Program-made: the position numbers and the translations under genes | The notes under the pieces: generated by a model | Databases searched by the model: none | What the model saw: the letters and a program-made list of their open reading frames with translations, nothing else | Told to the model about the DNA's origin: nothing | Part shown: piece after piece, positions 1-6,477 of the stretch | Position numbering within the stretch: the first letter of the stretch is position 1 | Layout of the letters: each line of letters opens with the position of its first letter | NCBI GenBank assembly: GCA_022706625.1 | Contig: JAKJCD010000033.1 | Location: 245 to 13,809 of the forward strand | Source: Bacillota bacterium | Lineage (GTDB): Bacteria > Bacillota > Clostridia > Peptostreptococcales > Anaerovoracaceae | Length of the DNA stretch: 13,565 bases | Reading direction: 5' to 3'

Positions 1-1522
1 AAGCCGCATTCTGCAGGGCGGATCTGGTGACCTTTGCGGGATCTACGATACCGGCCTTCATCATATCCTCATATTTTTCGCTGATGACATTGAATCCGAT
101 GCCCGGATTTTCGCCCTTGATCTTGGCTACAACTACCGAGCCTTCCATGCCTGCATTTTCTGCAATCAACCTTACCGGTTCTTCCAGAGCTCTCATTATA
201 ATGCCGGCCCCGGTCTTCGTATCGCCGGAAAGCCCATCCACATATTTGGCAACTGAGGGGATAACGTTTACAAAAGCAACACCGCCTCCGGAGACGATCC
301 CTTCTTCCACAGCAGCCCTCGTTGCATTAAGTGCGTCTTCGATCCTGAGCTTTCTTTCCTTGAGCTCTGTCTCCGTTGCTGCTCCTACCTGGATCACGGC
401 TACGCCGCCTGACAGCTTGGCAAGTCTTTCCTGGAGCTTTTCACGATCAAAATCGGATGTGGTTTCTTCGATCTGTACCTTGATCTGGGCGATCCTGGCT
501 TTGATGTCTGCCGGGTCTCCCGCACCGTCAACGATCACTGTGTTTTCCTTATTGACTTTAACGGTTGCTGCAGTGCCCAGCATATCCAGAGTAGCTTCTT
601 TCAGATCATAGCCTAACTCATCCGAGATCACGGTGCCGCCGGTAAGGGTGGCAATATCGGCCATCATGGCCTTCCTTCTGTCGCCGAAGCCCGGGGCCTT
701 GACAGCTACGCACTCAAAGGTGCCTCTCAGCTTATTGACAACGATGGTAGCCAGTGCTTCCCCTTCCACATCCTCTGCAACTATGAGGAGCTTCCTGCCT
801 TGCTGAACTATCTGCTCCAATATGGGCAGCAGATCCTGGATATTGGTGATTTTCTTGTCGGTCAGTAAAATATATGGATTTGACAGAACAGCTTCCATCT
901 TTTCAGCATCTGTGACCATGTAAGCAGACAGGTAGCCTCTGTCGAACTGCATGCCTTCCACTACTTCCAGTGTGGTGCCCATAGATTTGGATTCCTCTAC
1001 GGTAATGACGCCGTCGGTGCCTACCTTTTCCATGGCATCGGCGATAAGGTTCCCGATTTCTTCTTCTCCTGCGGAAATGGAGGCGACCTGTGCGATATCA
1101 TGCTTTCCTTCAACGGGGATGGAAATGCCTTTGATTTCCTCTACGGCTACATCTACGGCTCCCTGGATACCCTTTTTCAGTATCATCGGATTTGCACCGG
1201 CAGCAACATTTTTAAATCCCTCTCTGATAATGGCCTGAGCAAGCAGGGTAGCTGTTGTCGTTCCGTCACCGGCCACATCGTTGGTCTTGGTGGCGACTTC
1301 TTTGACAAGCTGTGCTCCCATATTTTCAAAAGCATCTTCCAGCTCTATTTCTTTTGCAATGGTCACGCCGTCATTTGTAATGACCGGGCTTCCGTATTTT
1401 TTATCAAGCAGTACGTTCCTGCCCTTTGGTCCCAGGGTGATTTTAACTGTGTCTGCCAGCTTATCGACTCCGGTCAGCAGCTTTTTTCTGGCTTCCTCGC
1501 CATAATTGATTTCCTTTGCCAT
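1..1522 (-). CDS. groEL: Chaperonin GroEL (Hsp60), C-terminus cut by window edge
   Basis: GroEL is the 60 kDa subunit of the tetradecameric ATP-dependent cytosolic folding chamber that works with GroES. Reading the minus strand from ATG 1522-1520 gives 507 open codons with no stop before the window edge. The N-terminus begins MAKEINYGEEARKK and carries the nucleotide-binding elements TLGPKGRN (about residues 29-36) and the GDGTTT loop (about 85-90). Further on are the SGGGVAF segment and, at the edge, VTRSALQNAA near the C-terminus. Members are usually about 540 residues, so roughly 35 residues, probably ending in a Gly-Met-rich tail, lie outside. An AAAGGAAG-type ribosome binding site precedes the ATG. 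It is the second gene of the groES-groEL operon, 37 bases after groES, under the CIRCE/HrcA control seen upstream. The call is secure; only the end is missing. Confidence 0.98.
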   Translation of the reverse strand, partial: MAKEINYGEEARKKLLTGVDKLADTVKITLGPKGRNVLLDKKYGSPVITNDGVTIAKEIELEDAFENMGAQLVKEVATKTNDVAGDGTTTATLLAQAIIREGFKNVAAGANPMILKKGIQGAVDVAVEEIKGISIPVEGKHDIAQVASISAGEEEIGNLIADAMEKVGTDGVITVEESKSMGTTLEVVEGMQFDRGYLSAYMVTDAEKMEAVLSNPYILLTDKKITNIQDLLPILEQIVQQGRKLLIVAEDVEGEALATIVVNKLRGTFECVAVKAPGFGDRRKAMMADIATLTGGTVISDELGYDLKEATLDMLGTAATVKVNKENTVIVDGAGDPADIKARIAQIKVQIEETTSDFDREKLQERLAKLSGGVAVIQVGAATETELKERKLRIEDALNATRAAVEEGIVSGGGVAFVNVIPSVAKYVDGLSGDTKTGAGIIMRALEEPVRLIAENAGMEGSVVVAKIKGENPGIGFNVISEKYEDMMKAGIVDPAKVTRSALQNAA

Positions 1523-1559
1523 CTTCTATCTTCCTTTCTTTTCCAATATGTTTTATGGG

Positions 1560-1841
1560 TTATACGACTGCAAGAATATCTCTCTGTGATACGATGGTAT
1601 ATTCCTCACCGTCGTATTTGATTTCGGTGCCGGAATATTTCGAGAAGATCACGATATCTCCTACTTTTACTTCCATTTTGACTTCTTTCCCGTCAACGGT
1701 GCCGCCTGGGCCTACTGCCATGACTTCAGCCATCTGGGGCTGCTCTTTTGCCTGTCCGGGGAGCACGATGCCGCTCTTGGTTTTCTCCTCCGCCTCCAAT
1801 CGCTTGATGACAACTCTGTCGCCCAAAGGTTTGATGTTCAT
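1560..1841 (-). CDS. groES: Co-chaperonin GroES (Hsp10)
   Basis: GroES is the heptameric lid of the GroEL chamber. The 93-residue product starts MNIKPLGDRVVIKR and has the mobile-loop region EEKTKSGIVLPGQAKEQPQ (about residues 17-35). After it come the VGPGG and VKVGDIVIFSKYSGTE segments typical of the family, and length and order match the full-length protein. I chose the ATG at 1841-1839 because AAGGAG lies 8 bases upstream; an in-frame TTG two codons earlier is too close to that site. It is the first gene of the operon with groEL, behind a SigA-like promoter whose start region overlaps a CIRCE operator. No oddities were seen. Confidence 0.98.
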   Translation of the reverse strand: MNIKPLGDRVVIKRLEAEEKTKSGIVLPGQAKEQPQMAEVMAVGPGGTVDGKEVKMEVKVGDIVIFSKYSGTEIKYDGEEYTIVSQRDILAVV

Positions 1842-1889
1842 TCTCAAATCTCCTTCCGTCTTGATTATATTAATTTTTTATTGATATTG

Positions 1890-1916
1890 TTAGCACTCAT
1901 TAGTATGGAGTGCTAA
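1890..1916. promoter_or_regulatory. CIRCE operator (HrcA binding site) of groESL
   Basis: This is a perfect inverted repeat TTAGCACTC-N9-GAGTGCTAA, identical to the CIRCE consensus. The arms extend outward by ATTG/CAAT and one more A-T pair to about 14 bp each. It lies about 50 bases upstream of groES and immediately downstream of the -10 box, so bound HrcA would cover the transcription start. In the transcript the repeat would also form a 5' UTR hairpin. hrcA is not in the window. Confidence 0.97.
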
Positions 1917-1920
1917 CAAT

Positions 1921-1949
1921 AATCTAATATACTCTCCAAGGATTGTCAA
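1921..1949 (-). promoter_or_regulatory. SigA-type promoter of groES-groEL
   Basis: On the minus strand a perfect -35 box TTGACA (1949-1944) is followed by a 17-base spacer and TAGATT (1926-1921, 4 of 6 matches to TATAAT). The predicted start falls inside the adjacent CIRCE element, the usual arrangement for HrcA-repressed chaperonin operons. The -35 box is strong and the -10 box is inferred from spacing. Confidence 0.75.
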
Positions 1950-2020
1950 TAGTTTTTCCAAGATTTTTTATTTTTAGACCGGCTCAACAATAATTTGAAA
2001 GGACAGGTCATATAAAGCAG

Positions 2021-2824
2021 TTATTTTATACCCCTGATATCGATATCAACAGCCATTATATTGAACGCCGTCATTGCCTCTACCTGCTTAGATATCTTGT
2101 TCTGAAGCTCTTTTGCCACATCGATGATCATAACTCCGTATTTCATAAGCACAAAAACGACGATCCTGACTCCGTCTTCGCTGCTTTCAACGTTCACCCT
2201 CAGTACAGTGACCACCCCCGGCACCTGTCCGCTTATATAAATGGCGATGTCTGTTATTACCTTATCCGAAAGATCATAGTCTCCCAGATAACTGTAAGTC
2301 GGCCTTACGACAGTCTTCTCCGCATAAGTGGTCTTCCCTCCACGGATTCTGAATATGCGCAGGGGATCCAGAAAATAACCGGAAAACTGCCTCTTTATCT
2401 GAAAGGTCGGCGCCGGTATAACATGCTTGCCCAGCTCTCTCCGCTGCTTCTTAGCTGCCTCTCTCTGTCCTTCTGTGGTGATCTCCTCTATAGAGATCAT
2501 CCTGTCGGGCTCAGGAAGGTCAAGCCGCCTTCTGATTTTGTCCACCATATCCTCTGATGTCCCCAGTATGAGTACCCCCGGAGGGTCTGCTTCCTTTATC
2601 TTGTCCCGTACTTGACGACAGTGTTCGTCGTCGGTGAAAAGCGCGGTTTTGATAGCTTTGATTCTTGTATTCTGCCGCTTTGCCGAAACCCCGGCCATGA
2701 CTCTGTTCCCATAGATAAACAAGCCGTCATCTATGATAGCCTCAAGATCCAGCTCTTTACATAGGCTCATAGCCTGATAGCTTTTGCCTGTTCCGCTCTT
2801 CCCGTATAATCCGTAAACTTTCAT
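2021..2824 (-). CDS. P-loop NTPase-like / Asp23-Gls24 domain fusion protein, function unknown
   Basis: This 267-residue protein has two parts. Residues 1-20 hold a clear Walker A motif, GKSGTGKS (8-15), just after the first beta strand; a hydrophobic strand GVLILGTSE (83-91) could be the Walker B/sensor strand, though no classic acidic Walker B is obvious. A charged middle (about 111-160) includes GKHVIPAPT and FSGYFLDPLRIFR. Residues about 171-266 match the Asp23/YloU/Gls24 alpha-beta domain: DLSDKVITDIAIYIS, the VPGVV motif, the alternating strand around GVRIVVFV, KYGVMI, then the amphipathic helix VAKELQNKISKQVEAMT and a final VDIDIRGI strand. No signal peptide or membrane helix is visible, so it is probably cytosolic. 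The start at ATG 2824 has an AAGGGTG site about 9 bases upstream. I recall similar full-length proteins in Clostridia but know of no assigned function; nucleotide binding is inferred from Walker A only. It is divergent from the ferredoxin gene. Confidence 0.85.
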   Translation of the reverse strand: MKVYGLYGKSGTGKSYQAMSLCKELDLEAIIDDGLFIYGNRVMAGVSAKRQNTRIKAIKTALFTDDEHCRQVRDKIKEADPPGVLILGTSEDMVDKIRRRLDLPEPDRMISIEEITTEGQREAAKKQRRELGKHVIPAPTFQIKRQFSGYFLDPLRIFRIRGGKTTYAEKTVVRPTYSYLGDYDLSDKVITDIAIYISGQVPGVVTVLRVNVESSEDGVRIVVFVLMKYGVMIIDVAKELQNKISKQVEAMTAFNIMAVDIDIRGIK

Positions 2825-2845
2825 ATAAATACACCCTTAAAATTG

Positions 2846-2874
2846 TTGTTGCATGGAGTTTATTCTGCTATAAT
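2846..2874 (+). promoter_or_regulatory. SigA-type promoter of the ferredoxin gene
   Basis: TTGTTG (2846-2851), a 17-base spacer and a perfect TATAAT (2869-2874) lie 53 bases before the ferredoxin ATG on the same strand. The predicted start is near 2881. The -35 box matches only its TTG half, but spacing and the -10 box are ideal. Confidence 0.75.
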
Positions 2875-2927
2875 ACTCTTGTTCGGCTTTTTAATTCGAC
2901 GGACAATACATAAAGGAGGATTTAACC

Positions 2928-3098
2928 ATGGCTTATGTTATCAATGATTCCTGCATCGCCTGCGGAGCTTGCGCTCCCGAGTGTCCCACAGAAGCGATAT
3001 CGGAAGGTGATCCCATTTATATCATCGACCCTGACAAATGTATCGACTGCGGTGCTTGCGCGGATGTATGCCCTACAGACTCTCCTAATCCGGAATAG
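2928..3098 (+). CDS. 2[4Fe-4S] ferredoxin, clostridial type
   Basis: This is a small soluble electron carrier for anaerobic redox enzymes such as pyruvate:ferredoxin oxidoreductase or hydrogenase; those partners are inferred, as none is encoded here. The 56-residue product carries two CxxCxxCxxxCP clusters with ligands Cys9, 12, 15 and 19 and Cys38, 41, 44 and 48. The two halves are the usual pseudo-repeat: CIACGACAPECP and CIDCGACADVCP. Length equals the classic clostridial ferredoxin. The start is fixed by AAAGGAGG six to seven bases before the ATG. It appears monocistronic, with its own promoter upstream and a strong hairpin terminator 20 bases after the stop, and it lies between the divergent P-loop/Asp23 gene and the convergent rex gene. 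Confidence 0.96.
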   Translation: MAYVINDSCIACGACAPECPTEAISEGDPIYIIDPDKCIDCGACADVCPTDSPNPE

Positions 3099-3118
3099 GC
3101 TGTAGTCATATAAGAGTT

Positions 3119-3156
3119 AATAACCGTTTCCTGCGAAACGGTTATTTTCGTTTATT
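3119..3156 (+). terminator. Rho-independent terminator of the ferredoxin gene
   Basis: AATAACCGTTTC (3119-3130) pairs perfectly over 12 bp with GAAACGGTTATT (3135-3146) around a CTGC loop. A T-rich tail (TTCGTTTATT) follows on the plus strand. The reverse direction lacks a clean T run, so its use by the converging rex gene is less likely. Confidence 0.88.
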
Positions 3157-3198
3157 CATAATGTGATTTTTCTCACCCGCATGCCATGCCGTTTTGTC

Positions 3199-3837
3199 TC
3201 ACGGCTGATCCCGGTGGCTGATATAGTATGCCAGCGCATTAAGGCTGTCGCTTAAATGAACGTTTTCCAACACAACGCTATCATCTACCTCGATATCTGC
3301 GGGTGCAAAGTTCCATATGCCTTTCACTTTTCCTTCAGCCAGTTTGTCCGCAACATCCTGTGCACTGCTTTTCGTAGTGCAGATTATGCCGATATCCACT
3401 TCATTTTCCTTAAGGTATTTCTCAAGCAGCTCATAATCCTGGACTTCGATATCATTGATCCTGATCCCGATGAGCTTGGGGTTCACATCGAACATCGCAA
3501 CTATTTTGAATCCCCTTTTATAATAGGTTGCATAATTTGCTATAGCCTGCCCCAAATTGCCGCAACCGATTATTACCATGCAATACTCTCTATCCAATCC
3601 TAAGATCAGACCGATCTGGGTGAAAAGGCTTTGAACGTTGTAACCGTAGCCTTGCTGGCCAAAGCCTCCAAAGTTGTTGAAGTCCTGCCGTATCTGAGAT
3701 GCTGTATAGCCTGTTAAATTGCTGAGCTCTTTTGATGAAATCCGCTCAATGCCTTTGCCCGCCAGCTCTTCCAGTATCCTCCTGTAGCGTGGGAGCCTCC
3801 TGATTACCGCATTAGATATCCTGACGTTGTCTTTCAT
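3199..3837 (-). CDS. rex: Redox-sensing transcriptional repressor Rex
   Basis: Rex is a homodimeric repressor that reads the NADH/NAD+ ratio and controls fermentative and respiratory genes in Gram-positive bacteria. The roughly 212-residue product has the N-terminal winged helix: ISNAVIRRLPRYRRIL, then ISSKELSNLTGYTASQIRQDF, then the NNFGGFGQQGYGYNV linker. A Rossmann domain follows with the dinucleotide motif IIGCGNLGQA (GxGxxG at about 91-96) and a FDVNP segment after the second strand, where the acidic residue can read the adenosine ribose. The C-terminal helix has the ALAYYIS segment of the domain-swapped dimer. I chose ATG 3837 because it gives the usual family N-terminus; an in-frame GTG at 3846 is possible, and the AGGAG/GGAG sites fit either start poorly. 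Its position near tsaD, ABC-F and groESL recalls the B. subtilis rex (ydiH) region. I found no convincing Rex operator in the window. Confidence 0.96.
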   Translation of the reverse strand: MKDNVRISNAVIRRLPRYRRILEELAGKGIERISSKELSNLTGYTASQIRQDFNNFGGFGQQGYGYNVQSLFTQIGLILGLDREYCMVIIGCGNLGQAIANYATYYKRGFKIVAMFDVNPKLIGIRINDIEVQDYELLEKYLKENEVDIGIICTTKSSAQDVADKLAEGKVKGIWNFAPADIEVDDSVVLENVHLSDSLNALAYYISHRDQP

Positions 3838-3968
3838 TTTCTCCACTTTCTCCTAAAATACCCGCATTGCCACAATGTCTGTTTTATACTATACTGTAAA
3901 CGTTATTGAGAATTGTACATCGCCGACACCGGCAAGGAATCAAAAAAACATTGATCCGGAAGGGTATA

Positions 3969-3998
3969 TTGATTCATCTGTACTGTGTGCAGTATACC
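3969..3998 (+). promoter_or_regulatory. Candidate promoter of the ABC-F gene
   Basis: In the 246-base gap between rex and the ABC-F gene, TTGATT (3969-3974) is followed after 18 bases by TATACC (3993-3998). Both boxes are imperfect, and other AT-rich hexamers in the gap could serve, so this is only the best plus-strand candidate I could see. Confidence 0.35.
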
Positions 3999-4040
3999 AT
4001 ATTTGTATCATAAACTCAATAAATAATATTAGAAATGTAA

Positions 4041-4071
4041 CCGGTTTCCGCCAATTTACAGGAAGAACCGG
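4041..4071 (+). promoter_or_regulatory. 5' UTR hairpin just ahead of the ABC-F start codon
   Basis: CCGGTT (4041-4046) pairs with AACCGG (4066-4071), and the inner TCC/GGA bases extend the stem across a two-base bulge, leaving an 11-base loop. The 3' arm ends 12 bases before the ATG. No clear Shine-Dalgarno sequence is present, only GGCAGG after the hairpin. No T run follows, so it is not a terminator. A role in translation control is inference. Confidence 0.45.
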
Positions 4072-4083
4072 GGCAGGTTTCCC

Positions 4084-6072
4084 ATGATAATCGCATCAGC
4101 ATCGGAAATAAGCAAATCCTTCGGAGTCAATACGGTGCTTAATAAGGCCTCCTTTCATATCAACGAAGGTGACCGCATCGGCATTATCGGAGACAACGGA
4201 GCCGGCAAAACCACTTTGCTGTCCATACTCTCGGGAGAGCTTTCTTATGATTCCGGCGAGCTTTTCATTTCAAGCCGTACGGATATGGGATATTTGAAAC
4301 AGCATGATAATTTCTCTTCTGATAATGCCGTATATCCTGAAATGCTTGCCCTCTTTGCTGAAACTGCTGCGGTCGAGGAATCAATGCATCGCCTGTCCGG
4401 GCTGATTTCTCAAAAATCTTCAAAGGGCGAGAATGTGGAAGGGCTCCTCCTGGAATACGACGGGCTGATGCAGGATTTTGAGCGAAAGAGGGGCTTCACA
4501 TATAAAAGCGAAATAAAAGGTGTTTTATCAAGTATGGCTTTCCCGGAAGAATACTATGACAAAAAAATATCGATGCTGTCGGGAGGTGAAAGAACGCGGC
4601 TTGCGCTGGCATCCCTGCTTCTTCGAAACCCCGGGCTGCTCCTCCTTGACGAGCCTACCAACCATTTGGATATCGGGACTTTAAAATGGCTCGAACAATA
4701 TCTGAAAAACTATTCGGGGACTCTTTTGATCGTATCACACGACCGCTATTTTCTCGATCAGACTGTAAACAGGATTTTCGAGATACAAAACTCCTCCCTT
4801 TCTGTATATGAAGGCAACTATACTGTCTATCGCGAAAAAAAGCAGCGAAAAGAAGAAGCTGCGGAAAGAAAATATGAGATGCAGAGCCGGGAGATCCGCC
4901 GCCAGGAAGACATCATACGCCGCTTCAGGCAGCATGGCACGGAAAAGCTGGCCAAAAGGGCCGCATCCAGGGAAAAGCTACTTGACCATATTGAAAGGCC
5001 GGAGCGTCCGGCTCCCCTGAAAAAAAATATAAAGATCAATTTCAAGGAAAGGTACGAAAGCGGAAACGATGTGCTGTCTGTGCAGGATCTTTCAATGAGT
5101 TTTGCGGCAAGGAACGGATCGAGGGCCCTTTTCTCAGGAATAAGCTTTGATATCAAGCGCAGAGAAAGGATCTGCATCGTTGGTCCTAACGGAGTGGGCA
5201 AAACGACTTTGCTCAAGATAATAACGGGTCGGGCAGCTCCTGATTCGGGTTCTATCCGCCTCGGCCGGAATGTGCTGCCCGGATATTACGATCAGGAGCA
5301 GGCTTTGCTGAGCAGCGGCCTTACTGTGCTTGAAGAACTCCATGATAGCTTTCGTCTGTACAAAGAAAGTGAACTTAGAAACATTTTAGGCAGCTTTCTT
5401 TTCCGAGGGGATGATGTATTCAAACAGGTGAGTGCCCTGTCCGGCGGTGAAAAGGCAAGGCTCTCTCTTCTTAAGCTCATGCTCTCCGGAGCAAATCTTC
5501 TGATCATGGATGAACCGACAAACCATTTGGACATTTATGCTAAGGAAACATTTGAGGATGCACTGCTCTTCTTTCCTGGGACAGTGATCATCGTTTCCCA
5601 TGACCGCTATCTTCTTAATAAAATCCCAACTCGTATTTTTGAAATGTCCCCAAATGGCATCGAGTGCTATCTCGGCGGTTATGATTATTATGTGGAGAAA
5701 AAGCAGACCATACTTTCAGGCAAGAGCTACCTTGAAGGCCTGGGCAAAGCAGCTTTATCCGCCTATGACAGCCGTCCCCCGCACGATACCGCACCCAGCC
5801 CTTCAAAGGGTGCCCGTTTGGAAGCCAGAAGAAAATCAAAAGAGGAGGAAGCAAAAAAAAGGAGGCTGGAAAAAGACCTTGCAAAGGCTGAGGCTTCCAT
5901 AGAGGAACTGGAGAAAAAGATACGGATGCTTGAATCTAAAATGTGTCTGCCGGAGGTTTTCTCCGACCATCAGCTTTCTGCCTCATGCTCTCTTGAGCTC
6001 AGCCAATCGAAACAGGCCTTGGATGAGGCTTACGAGCATTGGTCAAACCTGCACGAAAGATTTGAAAAATAG
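4084..6072 (+). CDS. ABC-F family ATPase (Uup/YdiF-like, ribosome-associated)
   Basis: This 662-residue protein has two ABC ATPase domains in tandem and no membrane segments, the ABC-F layout of proteins that act at the ribosome E site. Domain 1 has Walker A GDNGAGKT (about 36-43), signature LSGGERTRLAL (about 165) and LLLLDEPTNHLD (about 186-196). A charged linker (about 235-315, rich in Lys, Arg and Glu) corresponds to the P-site tRNA interaction motif. Domain 2 has Walker A GPNGVGKTT (about 367), LSGGEKARLSL (about 453) and MDEPTNHLD (about 475), with VSHDRY switch motifs in both halves. A C-terminal Lys/Glu-rich coiled coil (about 575-660) resembles the Uup C-terminal domain. Both catalytic Glu residues are present. 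The ATG at 4084 gives a typical family N-terminus but has a weak ribosome binding site. The gene faces away from rex and precedes acpP. It is probably a translation factor; an antibiotic-resistance role is not supported by the sequence. Confidence 0.93.
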   Translation: MIIASASEISKSFGVNTVLNKASFHINEGDRIGIIGDNGAGKTTLLSILSGELSYDSGELFISSRTDMGYLKQHDNFSSDNAVYPEMLALFAETAAVEESMHRLSGLISQKSSKGENVEGLLLEYDGLMQDFERKRGFTYKSEIKGVLSSMAFPEEYYDKKISMLSGGERTRLALASLLLRNPGLLLLDEPTNHLDIGTLKWLEQYLKNYSGTLLIVSHDRYFLDQTVNRIFEIQNSSLSVYEGNYTVYREKKQRKEEAAERKYEMQSREIRRQEDIIRRFRQHGTEKLAKRAASREKLLDHIERPERPAPLKKNIKINFKERYESGNDVLSVQDLSMSFAARNGSRALFSGISFDIKRRERICIVGPNGVGKTTLLKIITGRAAPDSGSIRLGRNVLPGYYDQEQALLSSGLTVLEELHDSFRLYKESELRNILGSFLFRGDDVFKQVSALSGGEKARLSLLKLMLSGANLLIMDEPTNHLDIYAKETFEDALLFFPGTVIIVSHDRYLLNKIPTRIFEMSPNGIECYLGGYDYYVEKKQTILSGKSYLEGLGKAALSAYDSRPPHDTAPSPSKGARLEARRKSKEEEAKKRRLEKDLAKAEASIEELEKKIRMLESKMCLPEVFSDHQLSASCSLELSQSKQALDEAYEHWSNLHERFEK

Positions 6073-6075
6073 GTG

Positions 6076-6104
6076 TTGCAGTATTCCCACCCTTAATCTA
6101 TAAT
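6076..6104 (+). promoter_or_regulatory. SigA-type promoter of acpP
   Basis: TTGCAG (6076-6081), a 17-base spacer and a perfect TATAAT (6099-6104) begin four bases after the ABC-F stop codon. The predicted start is near 6111, giving a leader of about 50 bases. This makes acpP independently transcribed despite its position behind the ABC-F gene. Confidence 0.75.
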
Positions 6105-6161
6105 AGTTTTCGAAATATGACGGCAGCTTTTCTGTGCTCGCCGCATTAATGGAGGTAAAAT

Positions 6162-6392
6162 ATGGTATTTGATAAAATTAAAGAGATCATTGTTGAGCAA
6201 TTGGGCGTTGATGAGGATTCGATCACGGCAAGCACGCATCTAATGAAGGATCTGGAGGCAGATTCCCTTGATGCGGTAGAAATCATCATGGCGATCGAAG
6301 ATGAATTTGATATTGAAGTTCCCGATGAGGATGCTGAGAAATTCCAAATCATTGGAGACATTGTAAAATATGTAGAAGAGAAAACCGCCTAA
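6162..6392 (+). CDS. acpP: Acyl carrier protein
   Basis: ACP carries growing acyl chains as thioesters on a 4'-phosphopantetheine arm in type II fatty acid synthesis. The 76-residue acidic product has the four-helix ACP signature. The attachment site is DSLD, with Ser35 as the modified residue, preceded by LEA and followed by AVEIIMAIEDEFDIEVPDEDAEK. GGAGG lies seven bases before the ATG, so the start is clear. It is a single-gene unit between its own promoter and the bidirectional terminator at 6435-6469; no plsX, fab or rnc gene is next to it, unlike many bacteria. A specialised ACP is possible, but the sequence looks like the general housekeeping one. Confidence 0.96.
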   Translation: MVFDKIKEIIVEQLGVDEDSITASTHLMKDLEADSLDAVEIIMAIEDEFDIEVPDEDAEKFQIIGDIVKYVEEKTA

Positions 6393-6434
6393 GCTGTTCT
6401 TATCAGATTAAACCCATCCTCTGATTTATGGATC

Positions 6435-6469
6435 AAAAAAGACCGTGTAGCTGTGCTTCACGGTCTTTT
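6435..6469. terminator. Bidirectional terminator between acpP and tsaD
   Basis: GACCGTG (6441-6447) pairs with CACGGTC (6459-6465), flanked by an A run (6435-6440) and TTTT (6466-6469) that extend the stem and give U tails in both directions. It lies between the stops of the convergent genes acpP (6392) and tsaD (6478), so it can end both transcripts. Confidence 0.88.
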
Positions 6470-6477
6470 GAACTGTT

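Noticed and set aside
27..611. Long plus-strand ORF (194 codons) opposite groEL
   Set aside because: It is a Ser/Pro/Thr-rich antisense shadow of a certain gene, with no ribosome binding site and no recognisable domain. The other plus-strand ORFs at 951-1621 are the same kind.
3163..3176. GTGATTTTTCTCAC inverted repeat near the end of rex
   Set aside because: The arms are only four bases, it lies in a 3' intergenic region between convergent genes, and it is not a convincing regulator site or terminator.
3847..3960. Rex operator in the rex upstream region
   Set aside because: No TTGTGAAAN4TTTCACAA-like or TTGTTAAN4TTAACAA-like palindrome was found; only scattered TTGT and AACA pieces.
3875..4087. 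70-codon plus-strand ORF whose TGA overlaps the ABC-F ATG as ATGA, possible leader peptide
   Set aside because: There is no ribosome binding site before its only ATG, and the frame runs through the putative promoter and hairpin of the ABC-F gene. The composition is unlike a protein, and the stop overlap is probably chance.
4827..5216. Minus-strand ORFs opposite the ABC-F gene (several between 4735 and 5884)
   Set aside because: They mirror the codon pattern of a well-supported ABC-F gene, are Ser/Leu-rich without domains, and lack ribosome binding sites.
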